64,000 nucleotides of DNA from Citreicella sp. C3M06 (lineage in GTDB: Bacteria > Pseudomonadota > Alphaproteobacteria > Rhodobacterales > Rhodobacteraceae). Positions 35,894-44,438 of this stretch are shown here, one piece after another. Position 1 is the stretch's first letter. Each line of letters starts with the position of its first letter. The notes beneath the pieces were generated by a model, which saw only the letters and a list, made by a program, of their open reading frames with translations, was not told where the DNA came from and did no database searches. A program made the translations under genes and the position numbers. The DNA lies in the NCBI RefSeq assembly GCF_018860705.1, contig NZ_JAHKQA010000093.1, positions 47,695-111,694 of the forward strand, in the 5' to 3' direction.

Positions 35894-36300
35894 GTTTGAC
35901 TGACCGGCGCCGCAGTCTGCGCCTTTGGGTTCATGTGACCTGATCCCGGCGTCTCTGGTTGCCACTGTCCGGGTTTGAAACCGCTCTGGCATCCCCATCG
36001 CCCATCCCAAAGCGATTGTCTGTTCCAATCATTCGTTGACGCCTGCGGCGAAGGTCTATGGCCTGACAGCGCCATTGCCGGGGGCGGCCTTGGCCTGCCG
36101 TACCCCTTCGAATGTTCGAATGACCGGGTAGCGTTTCGATTCGCGGGCAGCGCAAGCGATTGCAACCCTGACGCGTTGCGGGACAATCACAGAACCGCAT
36201 AACAGCAAGTCATTCTGCTATTAGATGATCTGAAACTGTACTCTTCGCCAAAGCTTGCTAGTCTGCAGGGCAGGATTGTTTCAGGATTGTCAGTTCAACC
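35894..36300. other. Intergenic spacer upstream of the receiver/kinase pair
   Basis: No convincing gene is seen in these 407 bp. Short open stretches on both strands have no start with a ribosome site. The right end (36190-36300) is AT-richer and should contain the promoter for the receiver gene. A 9-base direct repeat (AGGATTGT with flanking base) occurs twice within 24 bases at about 36271-36290, immediately before the GTG start. Confidence 0.4.
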
Positions 36301-36714
36301 GTGCCCAGAGTCATCATCGCAGACGATAACCAAGCCCTGCTCGACCTGCTGTCGGAGTTTTCCCGCCGCGCTGGCTGGACCCCCGAAACCTGCCTGACCG
36401 GCGCGCAGATCAAGGACGCGATAGGTTCCGGAACAGAACCCGCCCTGCTGCTGATCGATATCATGATGCCGGTCATGGACGGGATCGAGGCCATCGACCA
36501 GATCAGCGAAATCGACCGCCCGCTTCGCATCCGCTTCATGACCGGCGGCAACAGCGCCTCGCTGATCGCGGCAAAGCTGATCGCATCGGCGCGCGGCTTG
36601 CAGGTCGGGCGCAATATCTTCAAACCGATCGGGCGGGAGAAATATCTGCAAATCCTCGAAGAAGAGGCCAGCCTGCTCGCCGAATTGGGTCATGTAAGAA
36701 GCGGCAGCACATGA
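36301..36714 (+). CDS. Stand-alone response regulator receiver protein
   Basis: The 137-residue protein is a single CheY-like receiver. It has the acidic pair in VIIADDNQALL, the phosphorylation site Asp53 in LLLIDIMMPVMDG, and a late Lys in NIFKPIGREK. No output domain is present, so it must act by protein contact or phosphotransfer. It starts with GTG and lies 31 bp before the hybrid kinase gene, which is its likely partner. Confidence 0.9.
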   Translation: MPRVIIADDNQALLDLLSEFSRRAGWTPETCLTGAQIKDAIGSGTEPALLLIDIMMPVMDGIEAIDQISEIDRPLRIRFMTGGNSASLIAAKLIASARGLQVGRNIFKPIGREKYLQILEEEASLLAELGHVRSGST

Positions 36715-36745
36715 CGCGGGATCGGATTGCACCGGGGCACGTCAG

Positions 36746-39304
36746 ATGATCCCGAACGCCGTTCAGAGCCTCGCCGATCTGGTGCTGGCCGGCGTGCTCT
36801 GCTATGTGATCTTTTCCCATGCGGCGACCCGGCGGCGCCCGCAGTTGCAGCAAAGCCTGATCGGCCTCGCTCTTGGCGGGCTGGTCATCTTGCTTGGCGT
36901 CGAGGCCCATCTTCATGGCGATCTTCAAATCCCGCTCGAAGCCGATCCCGGCCCGCTGCTGTTTGCAGGCTATCTCGGCGGGCCGATCGGCGGCGCAATT
37001 GCCGCCGCCATGAGCAGCCTGTTCCAGATCACCCTTCATAGCCCGCTGCCGGTGGTTCTGGCCGAGGTTTTCACCAACATCGCCCTTGTAGCATTGGGTA
37101 TCTTGCTGCGCTTCGTGATGCCAACGCCGAACTGGCCGAGGATCCCGGCCCGGGTGATCTGGCCGATGCTGGCGGGATTCATCGTCTTCCAGTTTGTGCC
37201 GCCCTACATGATCGGCCTGTTCACCCTCAGCAATCAAAGCGCCGACACCATCATGTTCGACAACAGCGTCGTCTTCGCGGTGGGCATCGCCTCGATCCTG
37301 CTGACATGGCAGGTCCTGAACATGACGCATCATCTGGCGCAGCGCAGCACCGCATTCGCACAGATGGCCGATCGGCTCAAGCTGGCCCTTCATGCATCCG
37401 GGATGGGCTATGCCGAACGGGCCGCCGGTCAATCCAGCGTTCAACTGGATGCGCGGATGCTCGAAATAAACGGTCTGACAGACCGCGAGCCCGGCGAGGT
37501 CCCGCTGGAAGAGCTCTGGGCACTTACCCATCCGGACGACGTCGCCCCCCTCGACCAGACCATGGCGCAGGCGGCGCATATCCATGATACGCCGATGCAT
37601 TTCGACATTCGCATCTACCGCAAATCTGACGGCGATCTGCGCTATCTTCGGGTCCATTGGATCAACAGCGAAGACCCCGAGACCGGCGCGAGCCGCACGA
37701 TCTCGACCATTCAGGATCTCACCGACCTGCGCCGCGCCGAAGCCGACCGCGAAGAGGCGCTCGAGCGCCTGCGCATCGCCTCCGAGGGCTTTCCCGGCGT
37801 GATCTACCAAGGCCTCTGGGCCGAGGACCGAGTGGTGCGACACCTCTACATCAGTTCCAAATGCGAAAAATACTGGGGGATCACCGCGCAGCAAGCCTAT
37901 GACAACCCCGATCTTCTGGGCGGTCGCAGGCACGCCAAAGAGATCAAGGCGGCAGCGCGGATGATGCTGGAAAGCGCGCAGGGCGGCGTACCGATACACA
38001 TCCGGACAAAGGAGCTCGACGGCTGGATCGACTTTTACGGCAATGCCACCGATCTTGGCGATGGCACCTTCCGGGTCGATGGTGTCGCGGTGGACGTGAC
38101 CGCCGAGGTTGCCGCGCAGGACGAGGCAAAGCATCAGGCCGACCTTGCGCAGCGGGCGCAGCGGATGGAAAGCATCGGCCGGCTGACGGGCGGGATCGCG
38201 CATGATTTCAACAACCTGCTGGCGGTGATCATGGGCAACCTCGAATTGCTCAAGGACGATCTGAGCGATTCCGATCAGCTGCGCATGATCGAGGCCGGTC
38301 TGGCCGCAACCCGCCGCGGCGCCGACCTGACGCGCAGCATGCTGGCCTTTGCCCGCCGCGCCCGGCTCGCCCCCGAGCCGCTGGACCTGAACGAGATCAT
38401 TCGCCAGTCACAGATATGGATGTCCCGCACGCTGCCCGCGACGGTCGAGATCGAAACCTCGTTGCTGGCCGGGCTGTGGCAGGTGCGTCTCGATCAGACC
38501 TCGCTTGAAAGCGCGATCCTGAACCTGCTGCTCAATGCCCGCGACGCCATGGACGGTCACGGCAAACTGACCCTCGAGACCGCCAATGTGCGCATCGACG
38601 AGGCCTATATCGACAGCCGGGATCAGGAACTGACGCCGGGCCGTTACGCGATGCTGGCGATTTCGGATACCGGCACGGGCATTGCGCCCGAAACCCTGAA
38701 GCACATCTTTGATCCGTTCTACACCACAAAGGCACCGGGACAGGGGTCTGGCATCGGGTTGTCGATGGTCGAAGGGTTTGTCAAACAATCGGGCGGAACC
38801 GTTCAGGTTTACACCGAACCGGGACAGGGCACGACATTCAAGCTGTACTTCCCGGCGCAATGTACCAGCGCCGTCTCTGCGGTGGCCGACAGCGATCGCC
38901 CCGCGGCGCAGGCGACGACCGGTCAGCGCATTCTTCTGGCAGAAGACGAAGCCGCCGTGCGCAACGTCCTGTGCGCGACGCTGTCGGCGGCGGGCTATCA
39001 CGTCACCCCTGCCGCGAGCGGCGATCAGGCCCTCGCGATCTTTGAGAACACGCCGGATTTCGATCTGCTGATCACCGATATCGTGATGCCGGGCAGTCTT
39101 CAGGGAACGGGCCTCGCACGCGCCTTGCGCCTGCTCGCGCCCGAGCTGCCGATGATCTTTATGTCCGGTTATGCCAGCGAGGCGACCGTGCATGGCAATG
39201 GCCTGCGCCCCGAAGACACACGCCTGATGAAGCCCGTGCCAAAGGATGATCTGCTGAAAGCCGTGGCGCGGGCGCTTGCGGGTACAAGGCCCGGCGCAAG
39301 CTGA
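36746..39304 (+). CDS. Membrane hybrid histidine kinase (5TM-LYT, PAS, HisKA, HATPase, REC)
   Basis: The 852-residue protein starts with about six hydrophobic segments (residues 1-190) that resemble a 5TM LytS-like sensor (LLFAGYLGGPIGGAIAAAMS). Two PAS-like regions follow (about 205-330 and 340-465). Next are HisKA with the phospho-accepting His486 in GGIAHDFNNLLAVI, an HATPase with NLLLNARDAM, SDTGTGIA and GSGIGLSMV, and a C-terminal receiver with Asp778 in LLITDIVMPGS. It is downstream of the stand-alone receiver and upstream of the cytochrome b561 operon, which it might control. The sensed signal is unknown. Confidence 0.92.
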   Translation: MIPNAVQSLADLVLAGVLCYVIFSHAATRRRPQLQQSLIGLALGGLVILLGVEAHLHGDLQIPLEADPGPLLFAGYLGGPIGGAIAAAMSSLFQITLHSPLPVVLAEVFTNIALVALGILLRFVMPTPNWPRIPARVIWPMLAGFIVFQFVPPYMIGLFTLSNQSADTIMFDNSVVFAVGIASILLTWQVLNMTHHLAQRSTAFAQMADRLKLALHASGMGYAERAAGQSSVQLDARMLEINGLTDREPGEVPLEELWALTHPDDVAPLDQTMAQAAHIHDTPMHFDIRIYRKSDGDLRYLRVHWINSEDPETGASRTISTIQDLTDLRRAEADREEALERLRIASEGFPGVIYQGLWAEDRVVRHLYISSKCEKYWGITAQQAYDNPDLLGGRRHAKEIKAAARMMLESAQGGVPIHIRTKELDGWIDFYGNATDLGDGTFRVDGVAVDVTAEVAAQDEAKHQADLAQRAQRMESIGRLTGGIAHDFNNLLAVIMGNLELLKDDLSDSDQLRMIEAGLAATRRGADLTRSMLAFARRARLAPEPLDLNEIIRQSQIWMSRTLPATVEIETSLLAGLWQVRLDQTSLESAILNLLLNARDAMDGHGKLTLETANVRIDEAYIDSRDQELTPGRYAMLAISDTGTGIAPETLKHIFDPFYTTKAPGQGSGIGLSMVEGFVKQSGGTVQVYTEPGQGTTFKLYFPAQCTSAVSAVADSDRPAAQATTGQRILLAEDEAAVRNVLCATLSAAGYHVTPAASGDQALAIFENTPDFDLLITDIVMPGSLQGTGLARALRLLAPELPMIFMSGYASEATVHGNGLRPEDTRLMKPVPKDDLLKAVARALAGTRPGAS

Positions 39305-39574
39305 AGCGCCGCGTGCTGCGCAAGGCACGGAGTCGCGGTCTGGCGAACCCAGGCAGCCTGCGCTGCCGCTGCTTTGCCGGGACAGGCCTGTCGGTCAGCG
39401 AGGAGTCACCCAAGCCAGCTGTTCTGTCTCGCAGCTTTTCAAACACAGCATGTGGCCGCCCGCCGCTGTCTGCCTGGTAATCGTCTCACCCGACGTCGCT
39501 TCGATTTTTTTTGCCAGAACCGCGACGGAAATCATTCCGCCAAACGTAAGAGCCGTAACGGCCCGGAGACAATC

Positions 39575-40111
39575 ATGACAACCCTTGCAGACTCAGCCGA
39601 CCGATACGGTCCTGTCAGCCGCGCGCTTCACTGGGGCATGGCGGCGCTTTTCGCGGTGCAATTCCTGTCCGCCGCGGCACATTGGGCGCTCCCCCGTGAA
39701 AACGCCCTGCGCGAAACCCTCTGGAGCTTCCACCCCGCGCTGGGGGCGACGCTGTTCCTGCTGGTCCTGCTGCGCGGGGTCTGGGGGCTGGCCAATCTGG
39801 CAAACCGCCCGCCCCATCCGGGCAGGACCGGGCGCGTTGCCGTTGCCGGGCATGTGGCGATCTACGCGCTTATGGTGATCGTGCCCGCGGTGCGGCTTCT
39901 GGCCGCCGCTGGCAGCACCCGGGGGCTTGATTATTTTGGCATTCAGATCTTTGCGGCCCGCGAGGTCGAGGTCGCGTGGATGCAGGCTGCGGCCCAATGG
40001 CATGACGAATTGGGCTGGTGTCTGGCAGGGCTGGTGCTGGGGCATATCGCCATGGCGACGCTCTGGCATCGCCTGATACAACGGGACGGCGTTCTGGAAC
40101 GCATGGCCTGA
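39575..40111 (+). CDS. Cytochrome b561-family membrane protein
   Basis: The 178-residue protein has four membrane helices and histidines placed for b-heme ligation: SRALHWGMAALFAVQFLSA, WSFHPALGATLFLLVLL, VAGHVAIYALMVIV and WCLAGLVLGHIAMATLWHR. Such proteins move electrons between quinols and periplasmic acceptors. It is first in a closely spaced set with four exported proteins, which might be electron partners. The ATG at 39575 has a CGGAGA site. An inverted repeat CGGAA-ATCA-TTCCG lies about 40 bp upstream. Confidence 0.87.
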   Translation: MTTLADSADRYGPVSRALHWGMAALFAVQFLSAAAHWALPRENALRETLWSFHPALGATLFLLVLLRGVWGLANLANRPPHPGRTGRVAVAGHVAIYALMVIVPAVRLLAAAGSTRGLDYFGIQIFAAREVEVAWMQAAAQWHDELGWCLAGLVLGHIAMATLWHRLIQRDGVLERMA

Positions 40112-40146
40112 CAAATCTGATTTTCTCCGAAAGGAAAGGTATCCCG

Positions 40147-41349
40147 ATGATCTGCGGCACCCGACTGTTCTCAATGACCGCACTGCTCGCACTCTGTATC
40201 CAGCCCGCCCACGCTCAGGGCCTTGCCTATCCGGTGGTCGACACGATGCAGGACAGCTGCTTTGATCTCGTTGGTGATGCGATCCCCTGCCCCGCCGAGG
40301 GCGAGCCCCTTCATGGACAGGATGCCCAATACACGCTGACCCCGGCCTCCTATACCGATCTGGGCGACGGCACGGTTCTGGACAACAACACCGCGCTTGT
40401 CTGGCAGCAGACCCCGCAAAAGGACCGCCTTCAGTACGCCGACGCGCTTGGCTATTGCGCCGCTCTGGAACTGGGCGGGCGCACGGACTGGCGCGTGCCG
40501 TCGATCAAGGAGCTCTATTCGCTTGCCGACAATCGCGGCGAGCTGCTGACCCCCGAGCAAGGCGAGCCGACCCCCTACATCGACACCAGCGTCTTTGATT
40601 TTTCCTATCCCGACGGGCGGATGGCCTTTGCCGGCCAGTACTGGAGCTCGACGCTTTATATCAAGGGGCCGGTTCAGAATGGCCGCAATCAGGCCGCTTT
40701 CGGGTACAACTTTGCCGACGGGCACATCAAGGCCTATGGCACCGGGCTTGATTTCTACACCGGCGCGGCGGCCAGCGGCGGATTGCCCGGACAAGACGGC
40801 AAGACACCGGGCAATTTCGTGCGCTGCGTCAGCGGCGATGAAGGCGTCTACGGTGTGAACGCCTTTACCCCCAACGGCGACGGCACGGTCAGCGACGAGG
40901 CCACCGGCCTGATGTGGCAGCAGGCCGATGACGGTATCCGCCGCGAATGGGCCGAGGCGCTCGCCTATTGCGAGGCGCTTGATCTGGCCGGCCATGACGA
41001 CTGGCGCCTGCCGTCATCCAAGGCGTTGCAAAGCATCGTCGATTATCGCCGCACCGGATTTCCCGCGATCGACCAGAGCGTGTTCGACATCACCGAGGAT
41101 TCCGAGACGCTGGATTACTGGACCAGCACCACCTTTGGCGACTGGAAGAACTACGCCAATGTCATCGCCTTCGGCAAAGCGCTTAGCAAGTCGGGCAATC
41201 AGACGGACTATACCGACTGGCACGGCGCAGGGGCGCAACGCTCGTCGATCAAGACCATCATCGATCAGGAAATGACCGAAGACACCACCTGCTCGGTCAA
41301 TGCCTGCGATTACAATCGCTCCGACAACCTCGTGCGCTGTGTGCGCTGA
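40147..41349 (+). CDS. Exported protein with two DUF1566 (C-type-lectin-like) domains
   Basis: The 400-residue protein has a signal peptide (MTALLALCIQPAHAQ) and a tandem pair of DUF1566 modules. Each shows the pattern DGTVxDxxTxLxWQQ (first near residue 75, second near 255), a helical YADALGYCAAL or WAEALAYCEAL segment, DWRVPSIKELYSL or DWRLPSSKALQSI, and a WSST or WTST strand. Pairs of cysteines suggest disulfides in the periplasm or outside. The fold is related to lectin and formylglycine-generating-enzyme folds. It lies 35 bp after the cytochrome gene. Confidence 0.85.
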   Translation: MICGTRLFSMTALLALCIQPAHAQGLAYPVVDTMQDSCFDLVGDAIPCPAEGEPLHGQDAQYTLTPASYTDLGDGTVLDNNTALVWQQTPQKDRLQYADALGYCAALELGGRTDWRVPSIKELYSLADNRGELLTPEQGEPTPYIDTSVFDFSYPDGRMAFAGQYWSSTLYIKGPVQNGRNQAAFGYNFADGHIKAYGTGLDFYTGAAASGGLPGQDGKTPGNFVRCVSGDEGVYGVNAFTPNGDGTVSDEATGLMWQQADDGIRREWAEALAYCEALDLAGHDDWRLPSSKALQSIVDYRRTGFPAIDQSVFDITEDSETLDYWTSTTFGDWKNYANVIAFGKALSKSGNQTDYTDWHGAGAQRSSIKTIIDQEMTEDTTCSVNACDYNRSDNLVRCVR

Positions 41350-41373
41350 CAGTCCTTCAGGAAAGGTTGATAG

Positions 41374-42393
41374 ATGATCCCCGGCCCCCGCATGATCGCA
41401 AGATCCGTTCTGCCCGCCCTGATGCTGACCGCCACGGCGGCGCAGGCGCAAACCGAGGCCGAAACCGCAAGGTTCGACCAGCTTGTCGCCCGGTTTCAGA
41501 CAGCAACCATCGTCGGCGTGCCAAGCATCGCCGATTGCACCCTGTCCGGCGGAACCGAAAGCCTGTGCTTCAAGATCACCACCGTGGCGGCACCGTCTGA
41601 CCATATCACCGGCCCCTTCTGCCCGCGCACGATCAGTGACACCGCCGAACAGGGCGGGACATGGTTCGTCGATGGCAAGGTGCGGGATGTCGACGGCGCG
41701 TTCATTGCCAATCTCGCCGAGATATATGGCGACGATGCCTGGCAGATGTATGACCCGGAAACCGGCGAGATCTATCGGCGCGGCGAAGAGATCGGCTGCA
41801 TCGTCGCGGGCGATCCGCACAACGAGACCGGCCAGCCCGACAATATCTGCGTCGATTGCGAGCTCGGCTATATCGGCACCACCGTCACCCAGACCTATTT
41901 CATCCCGCTGACGCCTGTCGCCGCGACCGACATCAGCGGGCGCATCGGCCCGGACTCCGGGATCGGGCTGGCGTTCAACGGGGTGAAGTTCGATGCCCCC
42001 GCCCCGATGGACCTGATCCTTGGCGGGCACACGCTTGGGCCGTTCGATGATTGCACCGGGCATATCAACCCGCATACCGGCTATCACTACCACGGCGTCA
42101 CCGACGGCTGCGGCGTGCGGATTCCGGCAGATGTCGATGGGCATGCCGAGATGATCGGCGTCGCCATGGACGGCTTTGACATTTATGCCCGCCTTGGCGC
42201 GGATGGCGCAGAACCGGACGATCTTGATGCCTGCCGGGGCCATGATGTGGATGGGCTGGGCTATCATTACCACGTGAGCGCAGCGGCGGAAAATCAGGTG
42301 ATCGGGTGCTTCACCGGGCAGACCGGATGCAGCACCGGCGATCCGGATGCGATTTGCGATGCCTCCGCCCGGCGCGGCCCGCCGAGACCATGA
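41374..42393 (+). CDS. Exported YHYH-motif protein
   Basis: The 339-residue protein has a signal peptide (RSVLPALMLTATAAQAQ) and two YHYH motifs (GYHYHGVTDGCG and LGYHYHVSAAA) within the family pattern GHINPHTGYHYH. Several cysteines (CIVAGDP, CVDCELGY, CFTGQTGCSTG) suggest disulfide stabilisation. The histidine clusters look suited to metal binding, though this is not proven for the family. AGGAAAGG precedes the ATG. It is 24 bp after the DUF1566 gene and 25 bp before the next gene. Confidence 0.85.
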   Translation: MIPGPRMIARSVLPALMLTATAAQAQTEAETARFDQLVARFQTATIVGVPSIADCTLSGGTESLCFKITTVAAPSDHITGPFCPRTISDTAEQGGTWFVDGKVRDVDGAFIANLAEIYGDDAWQMYDPETGEIYRRGEEIGCIVAGDPHNETGQPDNICVDCELGYIGTTVTQTYFIPLTPVAATDISGRIGPDSGIGLAFNGVKFDAPAPMDLILGGHTLGPFDDCTGHINPHTGYHYHGVTDGCGVRIPADVDGHAEMIGVAMDGFDIYARLGADGAEPDDLDACRGHDVDGLGYHYHVSAAAENQVIGCFTGQTGCSTGDPDAICDASARRGPPRP

Positions 42394-42418
42394 ACAATCC
42401 CCCGTCAGGAGTCCCCCG

Positions 42419-43060
42419 ATGAAACACAGCCTCACCGCAGCAGCAGCGCTTTGCCTCACCGCCAGCGCCCTGAGCGCCGAGACCTATTCCGCCGATGTCT
42501 GGGCCGACAACTGGTTCGAGATGCGCGTCAACGGGGCGCAGGTCGCCGAAGACAGCGTGCCGATCACCACCGAGCGCTCGTTCAACGCCGAAAGCTTCAC
42601 CTTCGAGGCCGAGCGCCCCTTTACCATCGGCCTCGTCGCCAAGGACTTCATCGAGAACGACACCGGCCTCGAATACATTGGCACGCGGCGCCAGCAGATG
42701 GGCGACGGCGGCGTGATCCTGCAGATCACCGACGCGCAAGGCACCCACGTCGCGCTCAGCAATGCCGACTGGCGATGCCACGTCATCCACACCGCCCCGC
42801 TCGACAAATCCTGCGAGAACGAGGCCAGCCCGGTCGCGGGCGAAGGCGTCTGCACGTTCGACATCTCGGCAGAACCCGAAGGCTGGGACGAGGCCAGCTT
42901 CGATGCGTCGGATTGGCCGCAGGCCGATGTCTATTCCGCGGCGCAGGTGGACCCCAAAATGGGGTATAACGATGTGGCGTGGGCCAAGGATGCGGATTTC
43001 ATCTGGGGGCCGGATCTAGAGCAAAGCAACACGGTTCTGTGTCGCCTGACGGTCGAATGA
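42419..43060 (+). CDS. Exported protein of unknown function in the cytochrome b561 operon
   Basis: The 213-residue product has a clear signal peptide (HSLTAAAALCLTASALSAE) and then a beta-rich body: SADVWADNWFEMRVNGAQV, FNAESFTFEAERPFTIGLVA and WDEASFDASDWPQADVYSAA. The last pattern resembles galactose-binding-like or carbohydrate-binding sandwiches. Cysteines near residues 121, 135, 146 and at the end could form disulfides. I do not recognise a named family. The ATG at 42419 has CAGGAG upstream. Confidence 0.75.
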   Translation: MKHSLTAAAALCLTASALSAETYSADVWADNWFEMRVNGAQVAEDSVPITTERSFNAESFTFEAERPFTIGLVAKDFIENDTGLEYIGTRRQQMGDGGVILQITDAQGTHVALSNADWRCHVIHTAPLDKSCENEASPVAGEGVCTFDISAEPEGWDEASFDASDWPQADVYSAAQVDPKMGYNDVAWAKDADFIWGPDLEQSNTVLCRLTVE

Positions 43061-43246
43061 GCCTGCCGATACACGCCGCCGCGCGGGGCGCATTCGCGAT
43101 TGATGCGGGCTTTCGTGCCGAACGCCGCTTCGGTCAGCATGCGCCATCACCGGCGGCGGGCTGTCACACCGCCGAAACGCAGGACCGCCGATGCCACCTG
43201 TAGGCGCGGCCCGCCAATCAAAGACCCCATCGCAAGGACATACGCC

Positions 43247-43780
43247 ATGATCAGACACGCCGCTCCTTCCGCCGCAATCGCCGCCCTGCTCAGTGCCGGA
43301 ATGGCGCAAGCCAACACTGTCGAGGTCTATCTCGTCGACCCGCTCGACAATCTTCAGAACGGCTATTGCGTCGATATTTCCGGGGGTCAGGGCCCGCTGG
43401 CAGACCCTTCTGCCGGATTGCAGGGCCACACCTGCTACAGCCCGTCCGGCAATATTTTCGTCGATCAGGGCTTTGGGCCAGACCGGTTTGCCGATGGCAT
43501 CTTTTATATGCCGGAGTTCGACGTCTGCATGCAGGCGCCCTCGACAGAGCCCGGCACGGCGCTGGAGCTTGTGAGCTGCGACGGCTCTGAGGCGCAAAAC
43601 TTCATCTTTTCCGGCGCGGGCACGATCACACCCGCCTCCGCTCCGCAGCTCTGCGTGACCGTCGGCGCAGACACACGCTTTGGTCGCAGCGAGGAAAACC
43701 AGATCAAGGCCTTGACGCTTGAGCCCTGCACCGATGCGCGGGCCGCCTATCAGATCTGGGGCAACCGCAGCGCCGAATGA
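43247..43780 (+). CDS. Exported ricin-type beta-trefoil-like protein
   Basis: The 177-residue protein has a signal peptide (SAAIAALLSAGMAQA) and a lectin-like pattern: YCVDISGGQGPLADPSAGLQ, GHTCYSPSGNIFVDQGFG, DVCMQAPSTEPGTALELVSCDG and QLCVTVG ... LTLEPC. This resembles ricin B repeats, where Cys pairs and a QxW-type strand recur. Carbohydrate binding outside the membrane is a reasonable inference. The 186-bp spacing from the previous gene is larger than within the set, so it may have its own promoter. Confidence 0.75.
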   Translation: MIRHAAPSAAIAALLSAGMAQANTVEVYLVDPLDNLQNGYCVDISGGQGPLADPSAGLQGHTCYSPSGNIFVDQGFGPDRFADGIFYMPEFDVCMQAPSTEPGTALELVSCDGSEAQNFIFSGAGTITPASAPQLCVTVGADTRFGRSEENQIKALTLEPCTDARAAYQIWGNRSAE

Positions 43781-44261
43781 ACCGCAAGCCCTGCGGGTCG
43801 CATCCGAAGGCTCTACAAGCGGCCTATGGCGAGGCCTCTGCGCAAGACGATAGCGCAGGCCCCGCCGGGCGCGCCGGGGGATTGATCCGTCGCAGCCTGT
43901 CAGGGCCGCCTCGACGGGGCTCCACCACGTTGATCTCCAAGCTTTGCAACTGGCGGGGGCAGTCCCCGCCAAACGGGCACTTGCGAACTGGTTCAGGCCG
44001 CGCCCAACGGGGCGCTCGCTTTGCGGGGCGGCGCCGAAAAAGAGCCCTCCAATGTGAAATGTTTCGGTCCGAGCTTGGCACATTGATGCCGACGCAGGCG
44101 GCTTCGGCATCACCGCGCTGCCTATTCTGAATGGCGCGGCGTCGTGGGGAAGACCGTTCCGGCTCGGGACTCACATGGCGTGATCCGGGCGCCTGAAAAC
44201 AGCCCTCGCCCCCGGTGTTGCGCTTAAATACCAAGCACTCAGGCGAACCAATCCACATGAA
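43781..44261. other. Intergenic spacer before the catabolic operon
   Basis: No gene can be supported. A long open frame on the minus strand has no start with a ribosome site and low-complexity content. A hairpin TGGCGGGG / CCCCGCCA occurs at 43951-43971 without a T tract. Base composition becomes more AT-rich after 44200, where the operon promoter region begins. Confidence 0.4.
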
Positions 44262-44277
44262 CAAACCAATTGGTTTG
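44262..44277. promoter_or_regulatory. 16-bp perfect palindrome, RutR-box-like operator
   Basis: The sequence CAAACCAATTGGTTTG is a perfect 16-bp palindrome. It shares the ACCA-N2-TGGT core and overall length of the E. coli RutR box. The operon's last gene encodes a RutR-like TetR protein, so this is its probable operator. The right half overlaps the proposed -35 TTGACT, a position that would block RNA polymerase. Confidence 0.7.
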
Positions 44278-44306
44278 ACTATTCACACCACCCCATTGCT
44301 TTCTAT
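44275..44306 (+). promoter_or_regulatory. Candidate promoter of the creatininase operon
   Basis: TTGACT at 44275-44280 matches five of six bases of the -35 consensus. The -10 is less clear: TTCTAT at 44301-44306 lies at 20 bp, longer than optimal, which would suit a regulated promoter. The leader to the first start codon would be about 130 bases. Confidence 0.4.
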
Positions 44307-44438
44307 GACCGACCAGCGAGGGTCTGATGCCGGATTCGTTCACCAGCAAGCGTGTTCGGCGGGTGCCAGCGCCAGTTTACAGGGTTTCCGTGGGCCTCAT
44401 CGCTCGGCGTGACCGATCCATGACGAGCGAGGACTGAC

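Noticed and set aside
39520..39575. Possible EcfG-type stress promoter before the cytochrome b561 gene
   Set aside because: A GAAC element and a CGTA element are present but the spacing of about 24 bp does not fit the GGAAC-N16/17-CGTT layout.
43824..44264. Minus-strand ORF of 146 codons in the spacer before the creatininase operon
   Set aside because: Low-complexity Arg/Pro-rich product with no start signal; it also overlaps the operon promoter and operator.
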